DNA of 64,000 bases from Hyaloperonospora brassicae. Taxonomy: Eukaryota; Oomycota; Peronosporomycetes; Peronosporales; Peronosporaceae. The position numbers and the translations under genes were made by a program. Of this stretch, positions 31,514 through 42,983 are shown piece after piece; position 1 is the stretch's first letter, and each line of letters starts with the position of its first letter. The notes under the pieces are model-generated. The model had not been told where the DNA came from, made no database searches, and saw only the letters and a program-made list of their open reading frames with translations. The stretch lies in assembly GCA_947650285.1 (NCBI GenBank), contig CANTFL010001248.1:62001-126000 (forward strand), written 5' to 3'.

Positions 31514-34093
31514 GAACGACCTCCTCCTCCTCCTGCGACGGCGGCGGCGGCGGCGGCGGCTCTGCTGTCCGTCTTGACGTTCCGACGACGTACGTACGTG
31601 TGTGTGTGTGCAAGTGGGGGGTGCGGCCGTACGTGTGTGCGGGTGTTTCGTGTCGCCTCTGGACGTGTCTCCCCTCCCGCGCCACGCGAGCCGGCAACCA
31701 CAGTCCTAATCGCGGAATGACGGGCCTGTCATGGAGGGAGCCGCCCGCCCGCCCCAGTGGCGCCATTGCATCAGGGGAAGGGGGAGGCGTTCGATTTCCA
31801 CTAACGCGACCGCCGCGCGCGTCGCGGCTCTGGGCGCACGTGGCCCGGCTGCGTGCGTGCCCCACGTCTCCACGCCGCATCTCCTCCCACGCCCCGTCGC
31901 TGGCCACGTGCCCCACGCAAGTCAGCGGGCTCAGCGCCGGGGCGCCGGGACCCTCGCAAAGGTGATGGCCTACCCCACCCCCTGCCCTGTCCAACGTGAT
32001 GATGATGATGATGATGATGCGACCGCATCGATTGATCGACCAGCACGCGTCACGCGGGACGCCCAGCACGAGGTTTTTTACTGCAGACGACAAGGCGTAC
32101 CTGTACGGGTGGGTGTACGTACGTATGTTCATCTGGACGAGGTACTTGCTACGACGCCGTCTTTCACGGCCAATGGCGATCGCATGCAGACCAGAAACAA
32201 AGCGCTTTTTCTTTTCGGGTGCCACGCGTGGCTCATCTGCCTGCATGTGCAACGCACCTTTGGTACCAGCAACGTGCCTGTTGGGCATCTCGCCGCTAGT
32301 GTCGCCGTGGCCGGACGGTAGCTTTGTGGATCTTCTGCCAGCAACAGTACGGATCTTGCCGCAACAGTACGTGCGTCGCTGGCTTTCGATTGGGTAAGTG
32401 CCCGCGCCCGTTGCCAAGATTTGCTTGGGTCGAGATTGGCGAAACCCCGCCGTCTCGTCTTCGAGGTAGCATTGAAGAGACCACACGGATCAAGTTTCTT
32501 CGACGTGCCACGTAGAAACCACCGATGTGATACAATCGCGGGCCTGGCACAGCGACACGAGAAGGCCAGAGAGTGCAGCGGGAGACTCGAGGCGAGCAGA
32601 GGTTCTCCCTGGCGTGCGGGCTCGTCGCTGGCTCTCGAACGGTGCGATACAGGCAGACGGACACGGCTCCTGTCGTCCCGGTCGCACTGTAGCCCGTTGA
32701 CAAGTCATGGCGTACTTGCCGAGTCCAATGGCACTGGCAACTCCCATGGACTTGATGCAGGGACTAGACGTTAGTAAAAAAAAACTACGAGTGCCATAGC
32801 TGTGGCAATCGCGTGTCAATGTGTGGCGAAACGTGTCTACTGTTGCTACGAGTTTTTCCGTGTTACAACGTTTCTCGAGGAAGGGAAAAAAGAGAGCCGT
32901 GATCAGCCTGCGTTTCGCCTCGATGCCTCTGATTCTTCATGAACGTCGTCCAAGCAAATACTTCGAGTTTCACAGGTGCGGCGCAGTCTGTGCGATCACC
33001 ATCTGCAGGGCGCGAGACCCTACGACATTGCTTTCGGTCCGCATGGCGACATCGTTGGCAGGTCGCGGGCCGCAGGTTGAAGCTGTTGCAACGCGACAGC
33101 CAACGCGCACGTGCAGGCCGACCCGAATCGGCGCTTCACTGAACCAGTGGCGAGATACAAACAATCACGTGTAATCACATGGACCACGTGATAGTGCTCC
33201 ACTTTTTGGCCAGTCTCGGTGCTACTACTGCTCTACTGCTGCTGCAACTGCAACTGCTGTCTCGACCACAGCTTTCGGTTCTCGTCCCAAATGTCGTGAC
33301 TCAATGGCGGCTCTCGTGGGCACATTTTTTTCCGAGCACGTCATGCACTTCATACCCTCACGTCAGCACCGTGTCCCATGCGTTAGGCAATCCATTCAGA
33401 CGGGCGTGCGGCGCCAGTCGTCGGTTGTCAGTGTGATCGAGCAAAGCGGTTTCGGACATCGCTCCGGTCGCCTTTTGTCGGCGCTCATGCACGACACGAG
33501 AGGATATCTCGTTGGCTTTGTTGTGCAAACGCCTCGACTAGAAACGTCGTTCATTGGGGAAGCGAAAAGGGAGTGGAAGACGCGACGTCCGACGGGATGT
33601 AATTGTCGACATCTGGGAGGAAGGACTCGGGCTACAGTTGGTTTTGCCGCACGATCGAGAGCGTCGTCACTGTTTGCACCACCACATGGCCATGTTTAGG
33701 AATCTCGCGCAGCTGCACGTACGCTATCGTTTCGCTGCTCTGTCTATCAAGTAGGTGTAAAAAGCGTTGAGGGCCCCACATGTCCGCAAGTTGTTAGCCG
33801 ACACAATGACACTAGCAGAGCGCTCGCTCGACGTTTTGCGATACGCTTCTTCCTTCTTTCCCCTCGGCCGCCACCACGTCGTCGTTCTGGCGTTGACGCC
33901 GTGTCTCTGTCGAGATCAAACGTCGCGGTGGCGTACGTCCGTGCCGCAAAAATTCGCCGCGTCCGATCCAATCTTTGGAACAGCTCTCGTCGTGCTTGCG
34001 TTTAATCTTTATAACGCGCACGTGCGTTGGCCTGTACGATGAGGACACACGTGGCCAGTCTCTGCAGCGCCCGAACCACCAATTGACCAACAA

Positions 34094-34098
<5 letters not shown>

Positions 34099-34136
<38 letters not shown>
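34099..34136. repeat. GACA microsatellite
   Basis: About nine tandem GACA units. Confidence 0.95.
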
Positions 34137-34414
34137 CACGAACATGACGTCTCGAGCTGTGCCCGAACCGCCTTTGGGCAAAACACGATCGCCACCATAA
34201 CGAAAAAAGAAGAAGAAGAAGAAGAAGAGACGAAGAGACGAGGAGACGAGGAGAAGAGGAGACGAAGAGGAGAGGAAGAGGAACACGCACTCACGACAAT
34301 GGGACCAAACAACAATTCCGTACACACTACGCGAACAAGAGCAAGAACTCCTCGCAAGTAGCGAGACGCAATCCCTACAACGCAAAAAAGGAAAAGCAAT
34401 ACGACCCACACAGA

Positions 34415-34542
<128 letters not shown>

Positions 34543-34935
34543 CAACGAGACCTGCAGCTGCCGCCGCACTCGTCTGTCGACCCATCCACACGTATATGCA
34601 TTCTAGCAGGTGCTCCAGCCCCGAAACTGCTTTCACTCTCCCCCTCCCTCCCTCCCCCTCCCCCCCTCTCTCTCTCTCTCTCTCTCTCAATCAATCACTT
34701 GATCAATCAACCAGTCAGCCACAAGATACCCGACTCCATCCGCTCGTGCACTGCTGACACCCCCACCACCCCCACCACCTGATTTATCGCAAGTCCCTCT
34801 ATATTCGAATACACTCACGCGCGACTCGCATCATGCACCGCCACGTCCTCCACGTCCTCCACCCGCTCCTCGTCACTCCTCTTCCGTCCGCCCGCTCCGC
34901 CTCCGCCGCCGTCCACTAACCCCACACACGTCGCC

Positions 34936-37788
34936 ATGGCGGCCCCACCCAAACCGCCGACCGAAACCGACGCACTGCTCGTCGTGCCGTCGTCCCCCAA
35001 CAATCCCAATCCCAATCCCAACCACAACAATCCCATCGACAGCAGTGACAACGACAGCGACGCGTCCGCCCCCGACGTCGTCGCCAGCGACGCCGTCGGC
35101 CGGCGCTACTTGGCGCTCACGCGCACGGCCTCTGCGCTCCGCTCGCCGTCGTCCATCCTGCGGTCGCCCGCGCCCCGTGCCACGCGCTTCCACCCTCTGC
35201 GTCCGCCCACGCCGCTCGCGCGCCCCGCGGCCGTCCTCCGCACGCACTCGTTCCCCAGCGACCTCTACTCGGGCGCGCGCTTCTCGCGCTTTGAGATTGA
35301 AGAAGCGCTACGCGCGCGCACGGGCGCGTCGCTCGTCGCGTGGCTCTACGCCGACCGCCGCCACGCCACGCGTGCGCGCGCGTACAACGCCGCGCAGCAA
35401 CAGGACGAGGAGAAGCGCGCGAAAGCGCAGCATCGCGAGTCGTTCAGCTACGACTTTTTCGAGAGCCGCGTGAACACGCAGCACGATCAGGAGCAGAGCG
35501 AAGGCGCGATCCGCTCGCTGAACATTGCGCGGTGGGTCATGACGTTCCTCGTGGGCCTCGGCACAGCGCTCGTCGCGTGCTTTGTCGAGTTTTGGACGTC
35601 GCTGCTGTCGACGCTGCGGACAGAGACGACAGCAGCGGTCGTTGCGTCCGAGCGCAGCGGGTCGCACGCGTTTGGCGCTGGGTACGCTGTGTACGTGGCG
35701 CTGAGCGTCGCGTTCGTGGCCGTCGCGAGCTATTGCGTGGCGATTCTGTGCCCCGTGGCCGGCGGCTCGGGCATCTCGGAGATCAAAGCGACGCTCAATG
35801 GCATTAAGATCCACCGCGTCGTGCGGCTCAAGACGCTGTTCTGCAAGGCGTTTGGCATTCTCTTTAGCGTCGCCGGTGGCCTCCCCAGCGGCAAAGAGGG
35901 CCCAATGATCCACAGCGGGGCCGTGATTGGCGCTGGCTTGTCGCAGGGCAAGTCCTCGAGCTTTGGCGTGGACACGAGCTGGACCAAGTTCAAGGGCTTC
36001 CGCAACGACAAGGAGAAGCGCGACTTTATCTCGTGCGGCGCCGCGGCCGGTGTGGCGGCCGCGTTTGGCGCACCGATTGGCGGTGTGCTGTTTGCGCTCG
36101 AAGAAGGCGCGTCGTTCTGGCACCAGAACCTCACGTGGCGCACGTTCTTCTGCGCAATGGTCTCGGCCTTTGTGCTCAACTACTTTATGTCGTTCCTCGA
36201 GGCGAGCGCGTCGGACGACGCAACGCCCGACGTGGGCCACGTGTTCATTGGCGGCACGCTCGGGACGCAAACCGGCACGTTTACGTTTGGCCAGTTCAAG
36301 GGCAGCAAAGCTTACGAAGTGCTGGACGTGCCCGTGTTTATCGTCATGGGTATGCTCGGGGGCCTCGTGGGCGCGGCGTTCAATGGCGCGAACACGGTGC
36401 TGACCACGTGGCGCAAGCGCTACGTGACGCACCGGTACCTGCGCTTTGGCGAAGCGCTGCTGATTGCGTTTTGCATGGCGACGGCGTCGTTCTGGCTGTC
36501 GTACGGCTTTGGCACGTGCAAAGCGCTCGCGGGCGACTACAGCGACTCGCTCGTGCAGTTCTACTGCCCCGAAGGCCAGTTTAACGACCTCGCCTCGCTC
36601 TTTACCGTGAACTACGCCACGAGCATGAAGCAGCTGCTGCACTTTACCGGCGACGAGAGCTTCACGCCGTTCTCGCTGTGCATGTTCTTTGTCGTGTTTT
36701 ACGCGTTCGCGTGCTGGACCTATGGCATTGCTGTGCCGTCGGGGCTGTTTGTGCCGAGTTTGCTCGCGGGCGCAGCCTACGGCCGCATGTGTGTGATGTT
36801 TGTGCACTACGTGGGCTTCCCCGTGGGCGCGCAGGACGGGATGTTTGCGCTCATTGGGGCCGCCTGTATGCTCGGTGGCATGGCCCGCATGACCATTTCA
36901 CTCACGGTCATCATCCTCGAGTGCACGGGTGTGATTGAGTGGGGACTGCCGATTATGGTGTCGCTCATGGCTGCTCGCTGGGTCGGCAACAGCTTTAACG
37001 AGGGGCTCTACGACATCCACATCCACCTGAACCACTTGCCGTTCCTCGAGTTTGACCCGCCGTACTACGCGCGTTTCCTGCGCGCGCTCAACATTATGAG
37101 TTCGCCGCCGACGTGCGTCCCGCAGATTGCCAAAGTCGGCGAGATCTACGACGTGCTCAAGAATTGTACCCACGGTGGGTTCCCCGTCGTCGTGCCCCGC
37201 AGTCAGGACGCAGCGGGGGACGGCAAGCGCCCGGAGTTTGGCAGTCGACGCAGGTCGCCTCGTTTCTCGGGCATTATCAATCGCCATCACATGGCTGTGC
37301 TGCTGCAGCGCAAGGACTTTTTCGTCGAGAAACCCGAGCCGTACGTTCGGACACCGGCGGGGGACACGACGCTGCTGTACAATGACCAGTATGCGCTGTC
37401 GTATCGGGACATGGAGGGCAGTTACCCGCGGTACCCGTCGGTTCATGATATTCAGCTGGACGAAGAGGAGCGGGACCTGTGGATGGACCTCACGCCGTAC
37501 ATGAACCCCACGCCGCACACGGTGCAGGAGCAGACGCCCGTGCCGCGTGCCTTTCGTCTGTTCCGGTCCTTGGGCTTGCGCCACCTCATTGTGCTCAACC
37601 GACGCAATGAAGTGCGTGGTGTGATCACACGCAAGGACTTGACGCCAGCACACCTCAAGTTTTGTCTCGAGGCACTGAGCGAAGAAGAGAAGATGCGGAT
37701 TCAGGGCTATTTCCACCGCGATCGAGCAGGGTCGGAGCGATTCGAGGACGTTGAGAAGAAGCTGATCCGCATCAACGACAACTCGTAA
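34936..37788 (+). CDS. CLC-7-type chloride/proton exchanger
   Basis: Single-exon frame of 950 residues, typical for CLC-6/7 plus a longer N-terminus. Residues 1-170 are cytosolic and Pro/Ser-rich. Anion-path motifs are GSGIS at 277-281 (GSGIP in most CLCs), GKEGP with gating Glu 321, and GIAVPSGLFVPSLLAG. ALEEGASFW near 388-395 matches the CLC-7 segment carrying the proton glutamate, so a 2Cl-/H+ exchanger is predicted rather than a channel. Two CBS domains follow the membrane part (about 721-800 and 869-925: RSLGLRHLIVLN, GVITRKDL). CLC-7 proteins work in lysosome-like or vacuolar membranes. The start is the first ATG after a pyrimidine-rich leader. Codon use is strongly GC-biased. I see no break. 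The accessory subunit Ostm1 is not nearby. Confidence 0.95.
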   Translation: MAAPPKPPTETDALLVVPSSPNNPNPNPNHNNPIDSSDNDSDASAPDVVASDAVGRRYLALTRTASALRSPSSILRSPAPRATRFHPLRPPTPLARPAAVLRTHSFPSDLYSGARFSRFEIEEALRARTGASLVAWLYADRRHATRARAYNAAQQQDEEKRAKAQHRESFSYDFFESRVNTQHDQEQSEGAIRSLNIARWVMTFLVGLGTALVACFVEFWTSLLSTLRTETTAAVVASERSGSHAFGAGYAVYVALSVAFVAVASYCVAILCPVAGGSGISEIKATLNGIKIHRVVRLKTLFCKAFGILFSVAGGLPSGKEGPMIHSGAVIGAGLSQGKSSSFGVDTSWTKFKGFRNDKEKRDFISCGAAAGVAAAFGAPIGGVLFALEEGASFWHQNLTWRTFFCAMVSAFVLNYFMSFLEASASDDATPDVGHVFIGGTLGTQTGTFTFGQFKGSKAYEVLDVPVFIVMGMLGGLVGAAFNGANTVLTTWRKRYVTHRYLRFGEALLIAFCMATASFWLSYGFGTCKALAGDYSDSLVQFYCPEGQFNDLASLFTVNYATSMKQLLHFTGDESFTPFSLCMFFVVFYAFACWTYGIAVPSGLFVPSLLAGAAYGRMCVMFVHYVGFPVGAQDGMFALIGAACMLGGMARMTISLTVIILECTGVIEWGLPIMVSLMAARWVGNSFNEGLYDIHIHLNHLPFLEFDPPYYARFLRALNIMSSPPTCVPQIAKVGEIYDVLKNCTHGGFPVVVPRSQDAAGDGKRPEFGSRRRSPRFSGIINRHHMAVLLQRKDFFVEKPEPYVRTPAGDTTLLYNDQYALSYRDMEGSYPRYPSVHDIQLDEEERDLWMDLTPYMNPTPHTVQEQTPVPRAFRLFRSLGLRHLIVLNRRNEVRGVITRKDLTPAHLKFCLEALSEEEKMRIQGYFHRDRAGSERFEDVEKKLIRINDNS

Positions 37789-38573
37789 GGCCGTGGCCGC
37801 CAATGGCAGCAGCAGTCCATTTAAGTGGTGCTGGCCATCGGCGGTTGGCCACGCAATTGGGAGGACGAAGATTCGACGAGGCCGAGTGAACAAGTGAAGA
37901 AGCGTGGCGAGGTTGTCGTGGACTGACTGACTGTCTGCGCGAGTAGAGAGTATTGTTGCAGCGGCGTTTTGCGTGCTGACTGGTTTGTCGATAATCATGT
38001 TGTGAGTGTTTACGTGAGCAGTGCGCTGCGCGTGCGTGTCTGCGGTTCCTGTTTGTGTAGCATACGGCTTACGTGGACCAGTTTGGACGACGCTTGCACA
38101 CGTGTGCCCAGCTGCCACTATGGGAACGAGCGACTGCGACGTATCGGACAAAGGTGTTGGTAGTATCGGGTATCAACTGTTCGGATCATGTGTACAAAAC
38201 TTGGCATGAATGCAAGAAACTCGGTAGCTACACGAATGAAAGTGCCATGAGGTGACCGCCAGAACGATCACGAGTACGCAACATAATATGCTTTCGTGAG
38301 ATGTAGTTACTATACCTGGCTCTGCAGTCTATCGACAACAACCAGCAGCTCTTCCCAACACCATTGTGTCCATTTTAGCACCAATGCTGTAGCCATTCGT
38401 TTCGTGCAAAAGTCCACGAAATATCACACTCGGTCAACGATCGCTACCGTACCATTCTACTCGCTGCAGATGACAAAACGTGCGCGTATTCAGCGCATGT
38501 CGCGCGAAGCCTCCACCTTCGAGTAACATCTCAACAAGACCCCGAGAAGCCCCGCACGTCGACCATCTTGAGA
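37789..38573. other. Spacer before the Vps23 gene
   Basis: Carries the 3' UTR of the CLC gene and the promoter of the next gene. No other gene is seen. Confidence 0.6.
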
Positions 38574-40192
38574 ATGTATGCCAACAACGTGAGCACTCTC
38601 GACCAGATCCTCTCGTCTCTGCAGTGCTACAGTGTGCGTTCTATTCCAATGTTCACTAACGCGTCACACACGTCCCATATAGAATGCGGTCAACACGTCT
38701 ACTTACGATCGAACTCTCTCTCTCTCTCTTTATGTGTACGTACATACAGCAAAGTGCGCGCGTACGTGGCGACGTGTTCAATCTCTTGGGCCAAATCCCG
38801 TCCCTGCAGCCACGTTGCGGTACATTCGGTACGTCCAAAATGTAGCCATTTCTCATTGTCTCACTTTACGGTTTCTATTGATACAGTTGTGGGTCATTGT
38901 CGACACTGTGGGTGTCGCCCTATTGACATGTGATTGTTGTTCGTATGTGCTGCTGTGGTTTCCTGTGTGGGACACGAATGAGCAGCTCACAATGACGGAC
39001 GGACGAGCAGACTGCTGAATCTGGAGGGAACGATTCCGATCTTCTATCGGGGCAATCAGTACAATATTCCAGTGGAGTTGTGGATCGTTGAGAAGTACCC
39101 CATGGCTTCTCCCGTCTGCTACGTACGTCCGACGGCGGACATGATGGTGAAGCCTGGACACAAGCACGTGACGAGCGACGGATTCGTCGAGATCCCGTAT
39201 ACGCTCGACTGGCAGCCAGAGTGTACGCTATCGGAGCTTGTGGCCCACATGTGCTCGATCTTTGGCACTACGCCGCCCGTGTTTCGGCGACCAGTGATAT
39301 CCAGACCGAACCCACATCAGGACCGACTAGACGGAAGCTCTGCGTCGGTTTCGAGCAGTAGCAGTAGCACCGGACGCTACTTTCAGCACGGGTCTCAGGC
39401 GCAGTCACGTGCATCACAGCCGTCTCCGTATTATTCCCCGCACTTTCTGACCCCGTTGAGACAAGATCTGTCATCTTCCGAAGGCATACATGAACCTAAT
39501 ATGCTGTTCGGAAGCAGCACGCAATCACTGGGAGGAGGATCGACGTTTTCGGGTTCTGGAATGTATGCATCGGGAGGTACAGTGAGTGACGGGAGATCTG
39601 AAGATGGCGCTACTGCGCTAACGATTGAGGTAACCCGAAAGATCCAGATGCAGTTGGAGAAGACCTTCAAGCGTGTGCGCGACGACATTGACCTTCAGTT
39701 TGAGCACGAAGTGCAGCTTACACAGTCGCAGGAGAACGTCGAGCGCGGCCTGCAGTCATTGCGTTTTCTACGTGACGACCTGACTCGAGCACAAGGTGTT
39801 GTGAAAGCACAGGATGAAAGTATTACTGTGTGGCTTGAGGAGAATGAGGACAACGATACAGTGGACCCCGACGCAATTTTGGTGGAAGGCGACGAGCTGT
39901 CTAAACAGTACGTAAATAATCTCGCTTGGCGTTTGCAGGAGAGCAGAGTACTCACTTGACTCTGTGTCTGTCTAGAATTATCGCGACGTTGGCAGAAAGT
40001 TACTCCATCGATGATGCGCTCTACTATATGGACCGCGCTCTGAGCAATGATGAGATGGAACTGTCCGCATTTCTGAAGGAAGTGCGGAAACTCTCGCGAA
40101 AGCAATTTATGTGCCTGGCACTCGTACAGAAAATCTACGCCAAGCAGCAAGAGCTTGCAGCGTCCTCGTATTATAGAAGCCCACGAAGATGA
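38574..40192 (+). CDS. ESCRT-I subunit TSG101/Vps23, four exons
   Basis: Exons 38574-38633, 38750-38828, 38986-39907 and 39976-40192, all GT-AG and in phase, give 425 residues. The UEV domain is residues 1 to about 130. Exon 2 (VRGDVFNLLGQIPSLQP) and exon 3 (NDGRTSRLLNLEGTIPIFYR, then YNIPVELWIVEKYPMASPVCYVRP) align by eye with the start of human TSG101. UEV domains bind ubiquitin but lack the E2 cysteine. A Ser/Gly-rich linker (about 150-235) and a coiled coil (about 240-330) follow. Exon 4 is the steadiness box that holds the ESCRT-I core (IIATLAESYSIDDALYYMDRAL). The protein sorts ubiquitinated cargo into multivesicular endosomes. The first exon is the least certain part. Confidence 0.87.
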
Positions 40193-42960
40193 ACGGAGCA
40201 ATGCAGTCGTAAAAATTCGTCCCATATAAGCTGCAGCTTATCGGATCAACGACTTGACATGTAATTGTGTCTACCATTACTAACTCCCGAACTCTTTCGA
40301 ACGTGATGGTGTGACATACATCGAACAACTCTAGTGTACAAGCTAAGTTCATTGGATGTTGACGATGCCGTTCTGCTACATCATAGAACAATGTAAGCAC
40401 TTGATGTATCTTTGGTCACACGTTCGGTCATGATAAGATCTATAGCATGTGTCAATTTTCTTGTCCCTGTTCTTCGCATGACTCCCCATAAGCGCTTGGC
40501 AGCAACGACAAAGTCTAAAGCGCTTACCAGCAAATCGCGAAAATCCTACATGAACTGTCGGTAGGAGTGTATGGTACCAAATTGCAATGTCTGGCAACAG
40601 ACGTCAGTAGGAAGAATCCCATACGCCCGCTACACCAGGAGTGGCGTGTTGGCCTATGCGAATGCACATTGCTACATTTGATTCGGGTTTGCTGTTTGGT
40701 AGCGCGTGCATTCCGCTGCAGCGTTATGATTCAGGCCTTACGCTGTGCAGTAGTTATAAAGTCGCTAAAGCCATCAACGAGTTTGGAGATACAGTTCTTT
40801 TCGAAGATGCCGTGGTTTCGTAGCTTGGCCTGCAGTCGTGTGGGCTCTTTGTTGATCATGGTACGAGACTCACAGGGCGTGCAGCGAACTTGTGTACGAA
40901 ATGCCGAATTAACAAATGATCTGCATCCCGATCAGCTTCAAAGTCGACAGCGGGAGCTATTCTATGCTATAACCACAACGAGTTGGAATGAAAGAAGTGA
41001 CATGCTCGTTGTGGGGACAAGACCTCGGATTCTGACAATAAATAGACTTGACGCCGAGCGAGTTGATGATGTTTTGGCGGAAAACTGGGTACAGTGGAGG
41101 TAGGTGGGACGAAATAAAGGGTATTTTACGCAAGCTATTCGACCCGAATTTAATCCTGGTGCATTTTGGCCGTTCTGTTCTGGGACTATAAAAATACTCC
41201 AGATAAGCACCGACATTAAAAATAGATGAAGCAAAAAAAGTGCCACAACATGAGAGCATACAAAATGCACGAAAGGACAAAAAATGCATCACTGGTACAT
41301 GCTAAATGACCGAATGAGCCCATGCCTGAGATCAAATGGACAGACACCGACCGAATAGTGATGATATTGATGAAAGTGCTATAGCAAATTACAAAAACTA
41401 GCTTTTTGGTGCTTTAGAGGTGCCGGACCAGTCTTTTGTCTCCATTGACCATTTAGGTCTACAACAAGAACGTTGCTGGCACGTCGATACACTTGCTGCA
41501 GGATACGTGAACTCCAGGATGCGAGCATCATGATTTGATGTCCTCGCAGGTAAAGCGACTCTGTCAAGAATATATGCACATAAGCGCAGCAGGTCAGTTT
41601 TCTAGGTCCACATCGACATGAGTTGCAATATGCTGATGCAACATTATGCTGTGCATGTCCTCAGCTGCAGATAACAATATTGCGTCTACCTTTGCTGCAT
41701 GCATACCGCAATGTATACATTAACAACAACATCACTATTATCAATAGTAGCCTTTTTGTGTCGACCACAATATTCCATCAGCGTTTCGTGTCTTATTAAC
41801 GTGCTATGTACCTATCGCGTCCGCAAGCAGGCGCGTACGCTCCCGCTATATCATGAGGAAAAGTCCGTCAGCTTTCCACAATCTTGTCATAATCAATATT
41901 GCTTGTGTATAAGTCATCTTATGCCGCCTCGGGTCGTCCCCTACACGTCTTCACAGCTTAATGCTCGCGCCGTTTTGACACGGCACGTCCTCATCGCATT
42001 CGGTTATGGCGCACCGCCCAGATGACCGCTATACATTGGTACCACGTCAGAACACAAAAGCTCGACGAATGATTTATATGGCATTGCATCCTTGCGTAAG
42101 AATCATTGAGAAAACTATTAGGCTACGCTTGAAGCGTCGACGTACCTTCTTCATCGTGCAACACGACTGCTGACATATCAGACATGCAGTCATATTGATA
42201 AAATGAATAAGAGACAGAACAAAGCCGACAAAAGTGGATGTATATAGTCGGTCCTAAACATGTGCACTATCGGTCGTAGAGTATGCGTCAGTGGTGCATT
42301 TTGCCTATTTGTGTATAATTTGGTGCATTTATCGCTTCTCCATCCGTAATGCCTTCCCACAGATGGTTACGACAACTATGTCAGTACAAGCTCCCGGTGC
42401 CCATTTGATTGAAGCTTACATAAATGGTGACGGACTATATAGAGCGCCCCGGTGCTGTGGTCCCATCACTTGACATTGCCATGCGGTATGTTGTCAATGG
42501 GGAGACCATTTCAAACATGATGTAATGGGGCACGCTCTTGCTATATTACTATTAAAACCTTCTGTTGATTGAACACAAGGCTGTGTACTCCCGAAGTCAC
42601 GTACACGTGGAGTGAGAAAGCGCGAGGAAGTCAACAGAACTCGAAAGCTCTGTTTAAGAAAAAAGTAGAGCTGTATTTGATGTTGTTAAGATTTTTCGAT
42701 AAACCATCTTTTTCTCAATCTAACTATATTCAGCTACAATCTCCTATGTGGGTTTCTTGCCCACAACCCATTGCACGCGTCCAGCAGCTACTGATGGTTA
42801 ATTTGGTTGATGTAGGCGCTACATCACCCAATAAGTGGAGCTCCCAAGAAATTATTCTCGGGGGTAATATTCCGCCAACATCATCTCTTCTCAAGTGATG
42901 TTCGTTGGATATTATCAAGACATATAATATTCAAAATTGATACAGATGTATCAATTTTAT

Positions 42961-42983
42961 GTAACCGGCTCACCCCGTTACAC
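42961..42983 (-). repeat. Possible LTR end (TGTAACGGGG on minus strand)
   Basis: Reads TGTAACGGGGTGAGCCGG on the minus strand, similar to the first bases of the LTRs at 3791 and 50062. A matching LTR body or TSD was not found. Confidence 0.35.

Noticed and set aside
35308..36807. 499-codon minus-strand frame
   Set aside because: Shadow of the CLC gene caused by its GC-rich third positions.
36898..38151. 417-codon minus-strand frame
   Set aside because: Antisense to the CLC 3' end, His/Arg-rich shadow with no domain.
40567..41103. 178-codon plus-strand frame
   Set aside because: No domain or homology pattern. AT-rich surroundings favour chance.
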